DNA of 64,000 nucleotides from Pterois miles (lineage: Eukaryota > Chordata > Actinopteri > Perciformes > Scorpaenidae): assembly GCA_947000775.1 (NCBI GenBank), contig CAMQGK010000567.1, positions 16,321,501-16,385,500 on the forward strand, given 5' to 3'. The position numbers were made by a program, and so were the translations under genes. Shown one piece after another: positions 1-14,590 of the stretch. How positions within the stretch are numbered: position 1 is the stretch's first letter; every line of letters starts with the position of its first letter. Under the pieces are notes generated by a model that was given only the letters and a program-made list of their open reading frames with translations, was not told where the DNA came from and did no database searches.

Positions 1-35
1 ATTACTTTGCAAGAGAGACATAATTTTTTTCCCCC

Positions 36-154
36 ATCCACCCATCTTCAACCGCTTATCCCATTAGGGGTCACGGGTCACTGGAGCCGATCCCAGCTGG
101 CATTAGGCGAAAGTGGGGTACACCGTGGACAGGTCGCCAGTCCATCGCAGGGCA
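36..154. repeat. Interspersed repeat fragment (unclassified)
   Basis: The stretch reads like a repeat seen widely in fish genomes: a block around 'accgcttatcc', a 'gatcccagctggcatt' block and a 'ggacaggtcgccag' block, in that order. I recognise the pattern but cannot assign a named family. It lies in the intron just upstream of the Ig exon. Confidence 0.4.
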
Positions 155-246
155 ATTTTATTCCCCCCAAAGACTTTTAAAAAAGCTGTTTATCTCAGAT
201 GCTGCGCCTTTTAAACCTATCCTCACCCCTCCGTCTATCTTGGCAG

Positions 247-452
247 GATACCCTGACCCAGAGGTGGTGTGGCTGTGTGGTAAACAGCCTGTGATGGAGT
301 CACCCACAGTGCAGATAGAGTATGAGGACGATGGTCACTGTACTCTGGTCTTAGCCAAAGTCGGCCCAGAGGACGCCAGCGTTTACACCTGTAGAGCCAC
401 CAATGACCACGGAGAGACATTCTGCTCTGCCAAGCTCAGTTTTCAACAGTAG
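247..452 (+). CDS. Last exon of an Ig I-set protein, myosin light chain kinase-like
   Basis: This is a terminal exon. A pyrimidine-rich tract ending in 'cttggcag' gives a splice acceptor at 245-246, and the exon enters in phase 1 so that its first codon is completed by the previous exon. It encodes the second half of an immunoglobulin I-set domain. It opens with GYPDPEVVW, carries the C'-to-E strands, and has the D-x-S-V-Y-T-C motif that supplies the second disulphide cysteine, then a G strand ending SAKLSF. The stop codon TAG is at 450-452. The opening GYPDPEVVW motif and spacing closely resemble the C-terminal Ig (telokin) domain of myosin light chain kinases, but the acidic tail of MYLK telokin is absent. 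A MYLK paralogue or another muscle Ig protein is therefore possible. The rest of the gene lies to the left of the window. Confidence 0.65.
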
Positions 453-2282
453 ATTCATTAGATCTACGAATACGGAGCTATTTATAAAATGTATATACAT
501 AATGTTCACGAGTGCCTTTGACTGTTGTGTTATACATTCTTGTTTTAATACAAATAGGGACCAAACTGTACATCCTGTACTGTGGCTGGAAATACAGTAT
601 ATAATACATGTATTATTGTACAAAACGCATGAATAGATGAATATTGTTACAGAGCTACATGCATAAAGGTTAATGTTTCTTCATGGGAATATGGTATGAA
701 TGAATCTGTCTCTTACTTTGGGTCATGGGTGAATCATTTTAAGATTCCCAGCTGGCGATATGAATGAACTGAAGCAGGCCTGAAATGATGCAAACAGGCC
801 TGAAATGATGCAGTTTAAATCACAAAGTGAGGATCTGACTTGTGATTTCTGATATGTTAAACTCTTTAGGGCTAAAAAACAAACAAACAAACAAACAAAA
901 ACAAAACATTTCTGGCTCAAAAAAGTAGCAGATTTTTTTTAGTATAGACTTTGCAGTATTCAAACGACTTATTTGTAAAATTGCAAAAAAGGTGTCCAAA
1001 GTTTAATTGTGCTGCTAGGACCATCATACTGTGTGTGTACCTATACTGTACATGGTTCATGTATAGACGATAATGGAATATCAAAATCAAACCACAGCAT
1101 TAAAAACTTTTCAGGTTCGTACTTTTATTTTGGGTTTCTACCAGAAAAAGTCATTGCCTTTTAACACCCCATCTGAAAAAGCCCGGCCTGCTCTGATTGC
1201 CTTGATAGGAAAATATGGTGCGCCTTGGCAAAGGTAGCTCTCAAACTGTGGGTGATATATTCTAATGAGCCTCCATGTGGCACAGGAAGAGGAGCTGAAT
1301 CTGGCTTGTTGAATCACATGTTTTCTGTTCTGGGCAGATCACAACAAACTGACTGACTTATTTCACAGTTTGTAGGTTGGTAAGTACTCAAGATACCCAA
1401 ATGTATGAGCCCAAGCACTGAAAAAAATGAGTTTTTCATGATATGTCCCTTTGGAGGTGGGCATGGTTGGTATTCAGCTACAGAGAAAGAGGCTCATGAG
1501 AGCAGCACCAGGTGAGTTGATTGACACAGCTGGTGCTCATTGTCTAATCACACAAACACACACATATATTTATATATATATTCAGGGTCAAGCATCATAT
1601 CCATATTGTATCATATATACATTAAAACGTGAACCATGTATGACATTTGAAATAAAATAATCTCAACACTTCAAGTTGAATATTGTATTTTGCTCATCAC
1701 TGCCAGGAGACCAGGAAAAAGAAGACCAAAGTTGGTGCTGGTTCTGGTAGATCCATGGATGTATTATGTTTATGTTTTTTCGATATAATTCAGATTTTTA
1801 TTGATTTTGGATGGGTTGGTAAATTACATGGCTCCAGGATAAAGGAGATCCATGTAAGAAAGGGCACAGCACAGGAGATAATCCCTCACAAAAATAAGGT
1901 AATATCTTGAAATAAAATATAAAAAAATAAATAAAATACAATAAAGATAAGAATTAGACAGAGCAGGATAGAGTAACAATCACATTTCAGTGTTTTCACT
2001 AGTCTGATGAATGGCTGTATAAGGATGATGTTTATACATGTAAGGCAATAACCTCACTGGCATCAGCATTTTTATGTCATTTTTATATTTTATTTTCTAT
2101 TGCATTTGCATCTTCAGTACAAATAACCATACCATAAGTAAACGTGTATTTATGCTTCTTGAGTTGCTGTTTGCTCAGCTAAATCCATACACATCATTAG
2201 TTTGGCTTTTGTGTGAATCATATTTCATAAAACTACCAGTTAGCAGTATGAATAAAGTCCTGTTTAAACGTAAAGACCCGGA
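453..2282. other. 3' UTR and intergenic DNA
   Basis: No gene is seen. The left part is probably the 3' UTR of the Ig gene, with AATAAA near 1650 and again near 1910. A short (TATA)-rich run lies near 1560-1585. On the minus strand an AATAAA (read as TTTATT near 1795) could serve the neighbouring C1q gene. Confidence 0.5.
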
Positions 2283-4164
2283 TTAAGTAGAAAAAAGCAG
2301 AAACCCACTGAAGGTGTTGTAGTTCATGGTGTCATCATAGACAATCTTGTTTTCCCGGAGCTCCACATACACATTGTCTCCCACCTCGAGGGGGGATGAC
2401 CACAGCGTTGCTGCCCATGTCGTTGTTATCTGACCCTGTGGTGTCCCAGACAGACACCAGCCGCTCACCGTTCTTCTTGAGGCTCACAACAGAGTTGGGA
2501 GTAGGACTGAGGTTGTTGAACATTGAGAATCGGAAGAAGTACATTCCTTTGACGATTGCTGTGAAAATGCCTGTCAGAATAATAAGGAGAGTGGTTTAAA
2601 TTTCATGAGCCCTCATTTGTTTTTCTGTCTTTCTCTAACACTACCCCCTCCACTTATCCTATGGAGTACCTCAAGGCTCGGTCCTTGGACCCTTATTATT
2701 CTCCATTTATCTGCTACCTCTAGGTAAAATCTTTCATAAGCACAACATTAGAGTCCACTTTTATGCAGATGACTGACAAATCTATTTCTCTTTTGACTCC
2801 AGTGACCCAACTGGTGAAAATACTATCCTGTGTTACTGATTTTAAAAACTGCCTTTCACAAAATTTTCTTCAGCTAAACTCTGATAAATCTGAAGCTGTT
2901 ATAAGTCCAGACTCCTCTAACGAGCACTACTTCCCTCACTTAGGTTCTCTGTCCTGCTGCATCAAAACCCAGTGCAGAAACCTCTGTGTTATCTTTCACA
3001 ACAAACTTAACTTTGACCAACAGGTGAAGTCTGTCATTGAATCGTACCTTTTACAAGTTTTACAAAGTTTTTTAATCTCCTAAGAATGTAGAAACAGTCC
3101 TCCATGCTTTTCATTACATCTCGTTTCGACTACTGTAACTTCCTGTCTCACTCAACACAACCTCTCCAAACTTCAACTAATTCAAAATGCTGCAGCAAGA
3201 CTCCACAGAGTCCACGTAACACCAGATTTAGCATCTGTACATTGGTTACCTTTACATTTTAGAGTTGATTTAAAAATGTTAATGATTACTTTAAAGCATG
3301 GATGGGACTGACCCCTGTTTATATCACTGTCCTTTAGGAGCCTGAATGCAGCCTTAGATCCTCTGGCAGAGGTCTTTTAGTTCACTGAAGGCTAAAAACC
3401 AGAGGGGCCTTTAGAGTCTGAACTCCACGACTCTGGAACGACCTACAAATCTCTTTTAAAAACACACTTTTTCAAAATTTCTTTCTCTTAACTCTCTTAT
3501 CACTTTTCTGCTGTTATTCTGCTTGTTTTTACTGTGCTTTAGTACTTCATACTTCATACCTTGCTTGTCATTTTTACTGTATCAACTTTTTTATATTTAT
3601 ATTTCAACCTGTTAATTTGTGTTGCTTTTTATGTCTTTATAAAGAACTTTGTAAAGTGCTGTATGGATAAAGTTATTATTATTATTACCTGTTGAAGGAT
3701 TGTAGCTGTTGCCAGTGTTGGAGAAGACCTTTTTGTACTTGAGTGGAGTAGCAGTGGTGAAAGGTCCGGTGTCTCCAGCGCCAGATTCCCTGAGAGCTGC
3801 AGAAAAGGCCACCTGAGGTGTACCTGGGAGCATCAAATTACTAAAAGGTAAGAATTTATAAATGGAAGAATTACATCTTATCATTATAAATCATTTGCTC
3901 TATGTTACCTCCAGTCAGGCTCCGCAGCTCCAGGACTTCTTTTTCAGTGTTTTGCAGCTTATCCTCCAGGAGTGCTATTTTCTCCGCCATGTTTGCAACC
4001 TTCTCTCCCACTGCTCCCAGGCTCTGACTCATGGAAATGAGGGCAGAGATGTCACAGCAGCCGGCTGATCCTGAGCACTGACGGACTTTATCGTCGTTTC
4101 CATTAACTTGCACTTCACATACGCAGTAGCTGAACGCTAGAATCAGGACCACTATCTTCTTCAT
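2283..4164 (-). CDS. Secreted C1q-domain protein, three exons, one frameshift
   Basis: Exons are 3909-4164, 3689-3823 and 2283-2570, all with GT/AG borders and phase-1 introns. Exon 1 encodes a signal peptide (MKKIVVLILAF..., cleavage near residue 16-22) and a short heptad-rich coiled coil (about residues 45-80) that would trimerise the chains. Exons 2 and 3 encode a C1q globular head. This starts near TPQVAFSAAL, has the FRFSMFNN, GERLVSVWD and VGDNVYVEL strands, and ends FSGFLLFST. Without the frameshift the product is about 225 residues, normal for short fish C1q-like proteins. No collagen stretch is seen. Exon 3 carries a run of six C (minus strand, about 2387-2392) where five keep the frame: VVIP-LEVGD becomes VVIPPRGG. 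This is either a homopolymer error or a recent null allele. Intron 2 is filled by a LINE fragment. The precise family member is not assigned. Confidence 0.85.
2590..3687 (+). mobile_element. 5'-truncated L2-type LINE fragment
   Basis: The plus strand carries a decayed reverse transcriptase with the recognisable pieces YGVPQGSVLGPLLFSIY and YADD near 2655-2775. Downstream come the typical 3' protein end (a N-A-A-A-R-like block at about 3187, then 'cattggttacctttac') and a terminal (ATT)n tail at 3673-3686. Several frameshifts and stops show it is dead. It fills intron 2 of the C1q-like gene in antisense orientation, and its tail abuts the splice donor of exon 2. Confidence 0.8.
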
Positions 4165-4213
4165 CCTTATGGTTTTGAAATCTCTGTGAAGTCTTTCTGT
4201 CGTGCCTCCCCCT

Positions 4214-4221
4214 CTTTTATA
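4214..4221 (-). promoter_or_regulatory. TATA box of the C1q-like gene
   Basis: On the minus strand the sequence reads TATAAAAG, followed by a G-rich stretch. It lies 50 bases upstream of the ATG at 4164, so a start site about 25-30 bases downstream would leave a 5' leader of roughly 20-25 bases. Confidence 0.6.
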
Positions 4222-4222
4222 C

Positions 4223-4854
4223 TATATCTGACATTGCACAAAACAGGAAACACCAGTTTCAGGAAACCCTCATTTATAAAATGTCATCTTTATTGAGAGC
4301 GATGGGAAAACACACTAAAGTCCAATTACTGATTAACATACATTTTGACAATAGGCCTATTCATCATGTTACTTTGAGGCAAAGTTTACTTTGAGGCAAA
4401 GTTTACTTTACCGGTCTGAGGTAATAAAACATTGCATAAGTGAAGCCCGAAGAGATGTGAAAACATCACAAAGATGATGTTGATTCAGTGAACCTGTTTA
4501 AACAGAACAAGGTATTCTGCTGTTTGTTTGTGCAGCTCCATAAAAGTCAGACTACCCTCTGGTTAACAGGGAGCTAAAAGATTTATAGCCATGCAACTCT
4601 GAGACCCACAACAGACCAGTTCTCTTTAGGGGGGTACAGGGGGTCTTTAGAGGGAGATAGCAGGTCAACAGTAGATTCACATGGAAGTCGTGTACATCAT
4701 CTGAAAGCTGGAACCTGACTATTAATTTGAGCGCAGAGCTGTGTGAGAAATAGTTCCAGTCATAAATCAGAAATAAACATGAAATAAATAATTAATTTAA
4801 ATAAACTGTAAAAGCGCGTAAAGGTTTAGAACATTATGATTGAAGTATATGATG
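4223..4854. other. Intergenic, nothing recognised
   Basis: No coding potential or known repeat was recognised. A short direct duplication ('actttgaggcaaagttt', about 4371-4410) is the only visible structure. Confidence 0.5.
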
Positions 4855-5690
4855 TCCATGCTCTATTATGTCTCATAAGTTGTTGCAGCGATTTTTGGGT
4901 TGATATCATTTGTTACGCAGATTTGGTGCTAACATTCAAGAATTGATAAAAAAAAAAATCAATAATCCCACAAAAGACTACAATAAGACACCAAGGCCTT
5001 GAGGAACACCATAGAGGAAGCCATGCTGTGAATTGGTATCAAAAACTGACATGTGGAGATTTCTGCAAGAGTTGCATTTGTCAGCAATTGGATGGGGGGC
5101 ACTTGCATTGTGGAAACTGCTCAGAAACCCCCTTATTGTTAATCTAGGTATGAAAGCCATGCATCCTCTGATAGCTCTAGGTCTCGAGTTTCTGGTTGTA
5201 AAGTCGCATGAGGCTGCGATTATCCCAGAGGTCACCACAGGTCATTGTATACAGTGAGGTCGAGTTTCAAAAAATGGGCTCACTACAATGAAATGGCTAC
5301 TATCACGATCACTGTGACTAATATCGTCACACATGAATACAGTTGGGCTCTTTGGATCCACAAGAGTCTCAGCTTTACAGTGATATCCAATGTATGCAAT
5401 TCAAAGACCAGTATGTACCCCAGTATGCAGGACTATTCAAATACACTATTTTTGAATAGGCATAAATAACACATTTATACCGCTTGCAAAAAAACTGCAT
5501 GTGATTATCATAAAGTGGGCATGCTTGAAATGGGGAGATTTCATTCACATCTCTTGAGGTCAAAGGTCAACGGACCCATTTGAAAGTGGCCAAGGCAGTT
5601 TTTCCTCGCTAAAATTTAACTCAAATTTGGAGTGTTATTTAGCCTCCGCACCGACATGGGTGGCACCATTGGATTCCTCAGGTTTTCTAG
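4855..5690 (-). repeat. Interspersed repeat family, copy 1
   Basis: The segment is the inverted counterpart of 19900-20360 and is partly shared with 11090-11290. Common landmarks are a 'gttgcagcga' end, a 'gagatttctgcaag' block, a 'cataaagtgggcat' block and 'gaggtcaaaggtcaa' followed by 'aaagtggcca'. It looks like a non-autonomous DNA transposon or similar element. No protein is encoded, and the family name is unknown to me. Confidence 0.55.
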
Positions 5691-7737
<2,047 letters not shown>

Positions 7738-7845
7738 AAAAAAAGGATCCAAAAGATCTTCCAGTCACTGAGATCCATTGCAAAAAATAGCAAAAAAGAA
7801 AATTTAACAGTAGATATAGAAAAATTAAAAAAAAAAAAAAAAGAA

Positions 7846-8249
7846 AAATAGCTGCAATAAACGACGCTTGGACATAGGGTTACCAAAATAAGAGTTTTTT
7901 CAATCCACCAACAAAGACGTGATGAACAAGAAAAAGCTCTTAACCCTTCTAGATGGTTAAACGCTGATCAGGAGCCACTTGTCTGTCCTTTATCCCACGA
8001 TGTTAAAAAGAATCACGGCCATTTGAAACCATGCATTTATTGCTATCCCGTAAGTAAATAAATATGTATGAGGAAGTAAATAAATTAGCTTGTGGATTAT
8101 AAATAAATAGTCGTCCATTGTGCTACTCTATTAGAGGATGTGTGTGTGCAAAAAGAAGATCCAGTCTCCTGTGTAAGACAAGTGTTGATAGCAGGTAGAA
8201 CAGGCTTTGGTTAACGGTCCGGGGGGATGTGGATATCAAAGGGGTCTCC
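7846..8249. other. Likely 3' UTR of the COQ10 gene
   Basis: This lies directly downstream of the COQ10 stop codon (minus strand). A minus-strand AATAAA (TTTATT at about 8036) lies about 210 bases past the stop. Nothing else is recognised. Confidence 0.45.
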
Positions 8250-11200
8250 TCATGTTGAGCGCCTCCTCAGCGGCGCCTCCTGCTGATTCCCGTAAAGAGA
8301 CGCTGCTTGAGACTCAAAGGCATTGACCATCTGTTTGACCACTTCGTCAAAGAAAACACTGGCCAGCTGAGAGTGCAGGAGAGACCTGAACTCAAATGAC
8401 ACCTACAGAGACACAGGGGGAGGGGAGACAAGCCATCTTTAAAAATAGGTGTTTCACAAACATTTTTTCTTTTCTGCATGTTAATAACTTCATAAATGAG
8501 ACCAAATAAATGCATTAACAGGCTATGTCTTTAGTAGTAGGCAACAATAACATTTAGGCTCCTTCGTGGCTTTAAGGTGTACTGGGGATATAAATATTAA
8601 AATGTATTTGGTGACCCTAATGAAATCTACTGTGGGTCCTGACCCAGTCTTTGGGAATGACTGCTTTAAATGATCACGGATAATCAATCTTATGCAACTG
8701 CATTGATTCCAACCACTTCCTGGCTGACCCCGAGGTAACTGGAGCCAACATTAAGGTCAACCCTGTCAGCAGCTCCTTAACACTGTTACCTGCCCTGCCA
8801 ACTATTTCAGGCCTCCTGGGAATCCAGCATACTATTCAAGACTACATTTAGAGCATAATGAGATTTTACAGAACACTTCCTTTGAGTCAGTAATCCATTC
8901 ACAACACTACAGGAACAAAGACTCTTTAAGCATGCAATCCGATCCCTCAAGTCTAGGGATGTTATTTAACCAGTTAACCAACATTTTAACCAATTATCGC
9001 TATTGGTTAAAAGAAATATTAATTCATTAAATAGCTGAGCAAAACTCAGAGGAGTGGCTTGTCAGTTTAAGGAGAAAAGCTGGTCCACCTTAAGATAGTC
9101 TGAACCAGAGTTGCAAGATACAGTAAGTTGACTCTGGTCTTTAGTTTGTTTGAGCAGAGGAGTCGTAGCATTTTTTCACTAACAAATAAATCACCTGCGT
9201 TCATAGTTATAACACCACAGACAACCCAATACTCACTGCTACCACCACACACAGTCTGTCAGAAACTCGCTGAAGTTATGCTGCTGACAGACTGTTTGTG
9301 TGTGACAACAGCAGTTATGAAGCCTCCAGCAGAGCTACAGCAATAACCAGTTAATGGTTAAATTTAATTTCCACTCAAGTCCCATGTACACTTACATAGA
9401 AATCCACTTTGCAGGAGTCTGGTAGGTCTTTGGTTCCAGGGGTGAACCTCCATATTGTTTCAAGATGCCTGAAGAGTGATCCATCAGTACATACGGCCTG
9501 TTTCAAAAGAAATGACCCTTTATTTGTCACTGAGGCAATGAGCAGAGCCAAGGATATCATCTGAGAAAACAAATCGCTATCTGTAATGTTTTCTGGAGGA
9601 CTTACCCTGACTTGGTGGTTCGGGATGACCGTGACCTCAGAGGTATAGCGCTCGACAATAGGGGGGAAACCTATTTCGAGGTCCGCCCGGATGTTGCCAT
9701 TCTTCCCCTTCAAGACCCGAGACTTCTTGCACCAAGGAACAAAGTTCTGGTACTGGTCCACATTGACCACCACGTTGTACATCTGCTCTGGAGTAAACCT
9801 ATAGACAGAGGCACATCCATTGAGATGATGGCTCCGTTTAAATTTGTGAATTTAATTCTTGAAGTTTCAACTTGTATTTAATGCTCAGTTTTAAGTTTAC
9901 ATTCTATTTTCAGTACTTTTTTAGCTAAACTATTAAACAATGATCCTAAGTAAATGGACTAGCATTTATATCGAGCCTTTCTCGTCTCACACACATTCAT
10001 ACACTGATGTCAGAGGCTGCCATGCAAGGTGCCAACCTGCCCATCAGGATCTACGTAATCTCAATATTCATTCACACACACTAAGGCTACAGCCTTCTGG
10101 AGAATTTGTGGTATCTTGCTCAAGGACATTTCAACATGAGGACTGGAGCTGTATGGCTGCAACTAACTTATTATTTTCATTATTACTGAATTTGCAGATT
10201 CTCAATTAATTGTTTTGATAAACAGCAAATCCTCACATTTGAGAAACCTTTTATTTCAATATCAAAATATTTGCAGCTTACTCTTCTTATCGTCAGCTAA
10301 ATAATTTATTGACTAATTGTTTCAGCTCTATTCCAGTCCCCTTCCTGACATGTTTGTTAGGTGTTTTTGTGTTTACATTTCAGTGGTTTGTTAGATATCA
10401 TATCAGGGCACTCACGCTAGTGTCCGGCACTCGGTGTACTCCATCCTGCGTGCGCTGATGGGAGCAGCCAGGTTGATGAAGCTGCGGCTGGGTGTGCTGA
10501 CAGGGACAGCTGGGCAGAGAGGCAGGCTGGCCCTTCTGGCTGCCAGGGCCCCACAGGAGCCCCACAAGTGTCTGAGGGGACAAAAATATATTTATATGAG
10601 AGGAAAGTCAGCGGGCGGTGCCATATGACAGATTCATTTGCATTTTAGTCTGGGTGATTAACACAGACTGGTACATACTGGTACTTTGCAAGAAGTCCAG
10701 GCCACGCTCCGTTTTAGGGAAAAGAAAACTGAAGATCCCATAGAATTCAATGCAATTGGACACATTTGGACTGTAGATTTGATCATTAGTTACACAAACA
10801 TTTGTTTTATACACGTCTAATAACCATTTTGCAAGCTTCTCTCAACCTGAGTTTGCAACACTTTAATAAATTAAGGTTGATCGCCACCATGTCCCTTCAG
10901 TCTTTCCCTGTCCAACACAACGGCCTGATATTGCTTAACCAGGCATCTATACAAGGGCTGTCAAAGTGAATATGGCGAACGCTAACACAAATTCATTCAA
11001 ATGCTAGAGTAAAGCTTCTGGCATCATATGAAACTGGAAAGCCCAAAGAATCCATCGGTACCAAACACGTTGTACAGGTTAGTAGCAAAGGAGGTTAAAT
11101 TACACTCCAATTTTATACTAAATTCTAGCAAGGAAAAACTGTAATGGCCATTTTCAAAGGGGTCCCTTCACCTCTGACCTCAAGATATGTGAATGTAAAT

Positions 11201-12659
11201 GGTATTCTGTGCATACCCACAAGTCTCCCCTTTACAGACATGCCCACTTTATGATGATCACATGCAGTTTGGGGCAAGTCATAGTCAAGTCAGCACACTG
11301 ACAGCTGTTGTTGCCTGTTGGACTTCAAATTATGATTTGAGCATACTATTCATGCTAAATGCAGCACCTGTGAAGGGTTCTGGACAATATTTGTCATTGT
11401 TTTGTATTGTCAGCTGATTTCATATAAGTATATACATACATTTGCACAGAGCAGCATATTTGTCCACTCCCACGTTAATTAGAGCATTGACATATCTTCC
11501 TTTCAAGGTACATTTTGAGCAGATAAAACATGTGATCAATCGTCGATTACCTATGGACATTGATTTGATTGATCTTCATATCTGCTTAATCAAATACTTT
11601 CAGTATAAATTGTGATCTAGCAGACATTACCTCACACACAACTGTGTGTGGCAGATGACAATTGTACCCTAGTTTTTGCATGTCAAAACATCAGGAACCG
11701 ACAAAAACAGACTTGTCTACTTGGCCATAATGCAAGCACTTTGAAAGTTTCATTTTCAACAGCAGTAGAGGCTTTTTACAGCAGCCTGTAAGCATTTAGG
11801 TCAAAGAGTCATGTTGTTAGACGGATGTGAAAATCCACCTCTCAGTGTCTGTGTACAGAGGTGTAGCTCAAAGACTAAAAAGCTAGTAAACATCAGGCCG
11901 TGAATACTTGAGGACTGTAAACACTGGCTAAAGGTTGATGGTAAAACAGCCATTTTGTTACAATAAATATACACATACATTTGCATAAAGCAGCATGTTT
12001 GTCCACATGTTGACGAGAGTATTAAATACTTGACAAATCTCCCTTTAATGTACATTTTGAACAGATAAAAACTGTGATTAATTTGCATTAATCACGTTTA
12101 ACTGTGGACAAACATGCAATTAATCAGTCTGAATGTATGAGCATCAACCGATAAGAGGTTTTAAGTGAAAGCAGAGCACTAACTAACGCACCTGAAGACA
12201 ATCTAAATCCTTATTAATGCTTCTCCCAGACACTTTTCACTAAATGAAACCTACGAGCAGCTTCTTGACCGCATGTGCTAAAAGTACCACAAGAGGGAGA
12301 AAAGGCAGTCACATAACTGGTCCTCTCTCGCACTTCCCCCACACACTTCAGGTTAAAAAGCCGAATACATTCAAATGTTAATGACAAAACATCTCCGGAA
12401 ATGTAAAGAATACAAAGTTTAACATCGAAATTACACGAACAGCCGCGTTCAACAAACGTTTAACTAACAACATGTAACGTAAACGCTCCTCAGTATTTCG
12501 ACTAATGTTACCGGTACGCATTTGTGTGAGAAAAGTCCCATTTTGACTCACCTGATATTTGCTCTTCTACTGTTCCCCCCCTCGCACGGCTTTTGAGGAG
12601 TGGGCTTCACACATCTCCAGCAGCGCCCTGAAGAGGAGAGGAGTCGTCTTGTTGGCCAT
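8250..12659 (-). CDS. coq10: Coenzyme Q-binding protein COQ10, five exons
   Basis: COQ10 is a mitochondrial START/polyketide-cyclase-fold protein that binds coenzyme Q and is needed for its use in respiration. Exons are 12552-12659, 10416-10571, 9606-9798, 9396-9497 and 8250-8402, with GT/AG borders and consistent phases, giving about 236 residues. Exon 1 starts MANKTTPLLF; exons 1-2 form a basic, low-acid leader that fits a mitochondrial targeting peptide. Diagnostic blocks follow: PEQMYNVV and FVPWCKKS (exon 3), EIGFPPIVERYTS (exon 3), CTDGSLFRHLETIWRF (exon 4) and FEFRSLLHSQLASVFFDEVVKQM (exon 5, split by the intron before SFEF). The frame in exon 1 is broken by a run of seven G (plus-strand C run, about 12575-12581). 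With six, the exon ends exactly in the phase that exon 2 needs at the strong donor GTGAGT. I infer a homopolymer error. Whether this is the a or b paralogue is not decided. Confidence 0.9.
10940..11560 (+). repeat. Interspersed repeat, copy 2, in COQ10 intron 1
   Basis: It shares 'gcaaggaaaaactgtaatgg', 'cctctgacctcaagatat' and 'acccacaagtctcccc' with the copies at 19900-20360 and, inverted, at 5500-5640. Its right end ('gcacagagcagcatatttgt' to 'gatcaatcgtcgatta') is repeated again at 11960-12120. Confidence 0.5.
11770..12125 (+). repeat. Second copy of the right end of the same repeat
   Basis: The block 'cataaagcagcatgtttgtc' through 'gattaatttgcattaatcac' parallels 11440-11560. The alternating GATTAAT/ATTAATC terminus is typical of fish non-autonomous DNA transposons. 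No coding sequence is present. Confidence 0.5.
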
Positions 12660-14260
12660 GGCGAAGTTTAAAAGAGGACAGACTTCGGCGTCTCCAGCCC
12701 GGAGATAGCAGTAGCAACCCGGCGTTGTTCTCACTGACGACTCGAGACACCGCTCGGGCTCCGCTCCGCCCGATAAGGGCGGCAGTGACGTAACAGGAAG
12801 CTCCAGCCAATCAGAGAGAAGGTCGATCAGGTTTAAAAGGCAGGTTTTACAAGCGTTTATTAAACGCACCAAACAACCAACAAAAATGTTTACAGGTTGA
12901 CCTAATTATCAAGTTAAAACTCGTTTACATACTTGCCAATCTTCTGACCTCAAAAAGAGGGAGGAGTTCAAAACCTTTCTTGGGTCCTACCTTAGAGGAG
13001 TTTCAACGACTTTGTTTCTGAATGAAAATAAAATAATCAGCACACTGCAACAAGATTTATACAGTAAATATGCCTTTTAATTCCCAGGAAAGACAATTGA
13101 ATAATTTGTTCCTCTGGGGTGACCTTGAGTGAATCTCTATTCTTTTTTTTTTTTCTCAGCTTGTGTATTTCTTTCTTGTTGTCTTTCACTCATTGAGGGT
13201 TGTTTAAGACGCCATGCGACAACTGGAAACAACTTTAAGTGTACCTCTAAAAAAGGTGTGCAAGTTTGCCATAAATTGGGAGAATTGTGACCACAGGAGG
13301 AAATCGGTAGAGTGCAATGAAAAAAACAGGAGTCTCCCGTTAAAAAAAAAGAGAGTGCTGACAACTATTTTATAGTTGAATATTTTAATCAACAGAAGAA
13401 CCGATGCTAATCATATCAGGGTGTCCATAAGAGGAGATTGCACTTCTTCATTGCAGAAAAGTGCCTCTAGTCAGTCAGCCTGGTCTGTCAAAAGTTCAAG
13501 AGAGTAGAATATAATTCACATCAGACAATTAATTACAGCATATCTTTCAGTACAGTAAAGCAATGGATGATTAATACATACACATCAGCACTAAACTCTC
13601 TTTTTGCTGCTCCATCTATGTCCTGCTTGTATAAATGTCATTACTGTTTCTACTATTTTCAACATCTGTTTGTCCTTTTCCAATTTTAAACTGCACATGC
13701 TGTTGTCTGTATTTGTTCTGCTATATTTTAGGAAGACTTTTAAACTGCTTGTTCTGCTTTTGTTCTGGTGTATTTCATGTTGCCCTGTGTAACACCTTAG
13801 CCATGGACATCAGATGACCATTTGGCTAATTCTAGGATTTAAACCAAGTGTATTTATTAATTTGCGCTGTCCCTTCCCTTCACTAATTTAAACGAAATTG
13901 AAAATGTATTAATTTACCAGTGGAGGTGCTGAAGCTGGGTCTCCGAAACATGACATTTGTGAAACACAGCACCAAAAGAATATTAGCCATACATGAGACA
14001 GAACAGGCCCATATTTTTAAAAGATGCTCTGATTTTGTCTTTTTGTAAAATATTTTGTAACTCATTTCCATGATTTTTAAGTAAAAATGTATTATTATAA
14101 GTAGTACTGTTGCTATGAGGTGTATAATGGGTCTACAAGTCAAATAATCCCAGTCTTAAGTGAGAAAGTAAATTCAGAATTACACTGGCAAGTTTAATCC
14201 TGTCCGCCAGATGATGAGCAAACACATATTTGTTTCCTTATTGTTTGTTTTCCTTATATT
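12660..14260. other. Intergenic, COQ10 upstream region
   Basis: The first about 200 bases upstream of the COQ10 start are GC- and CpG-rich compared with the rest and probably hold its promoter. No TATA box is evident. From 12900 on the DNA is AT-rich with poly-T and poly-A runs (13140-13155, 13341-13350), and no gene is recognised. Confidence 0.4.
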
Positions 14261-14590
14261 GGGGGCGGCAGTAGCTCAGTCTGTAGGGAGTTGGCTTGGG
14301 AACCGGAGGGTCACCGGTTCAAGTCCCGACATGGACCAAAAACTGAGTGTGAACTGGTAGCTGGAGAGGTGCCAGTTTACCTCTTGGGCACTGCCGAGGT
14401 GCCCCTGAGCAAGGCACCAAACCCCCAACTGCTCGGGGCGCTTGTCTGGAGCAGCCCCCTCACTCTGACATCTCTCCATTACTGCATGTGTGTGTGTGTT
14501 TGTGTGCATGTACCATGTATAAGTTAAACAGAGTGTAAATTGAATTTCCCCACTGTGGGACTAATAAAGGTAGATCTTCTTCTTCTTCTT
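14261..14590 (+). mobile_element. tRNA-derived SINE, full length
   Basis: The head looks like a tRNA, with an A box ('tagctcagtctgtaggga') and a B box ('ggttcaagtccc'). A conserved body and a 3' tail ('cactgtgggactaataaagg') follow, ending in (CTT)n. The same family occurs, inverted, at 33491-33830, 35000-35289 and 48634-48923. A corrupted copy is at 16157-16468. Confidence 0.85.

Noticed and set aside
5033..5257. Plus-strand frame within the interspersed repeat
   Set aside because: It lies in a repeat that also occurs inverted elsewhere without a conserved frame.
9612..9881. Plus-strand frame over COQ10 exon 3
   Set aside because: It is antisense to a well-supported exon with family motifs on the minus strand.
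14270..14330. tRNA-like sequence with A and B boxes
   Set aside because: It continues into a SINE body and tail found at several other places, with no mature tRNA fold or anticodon context that I could support.
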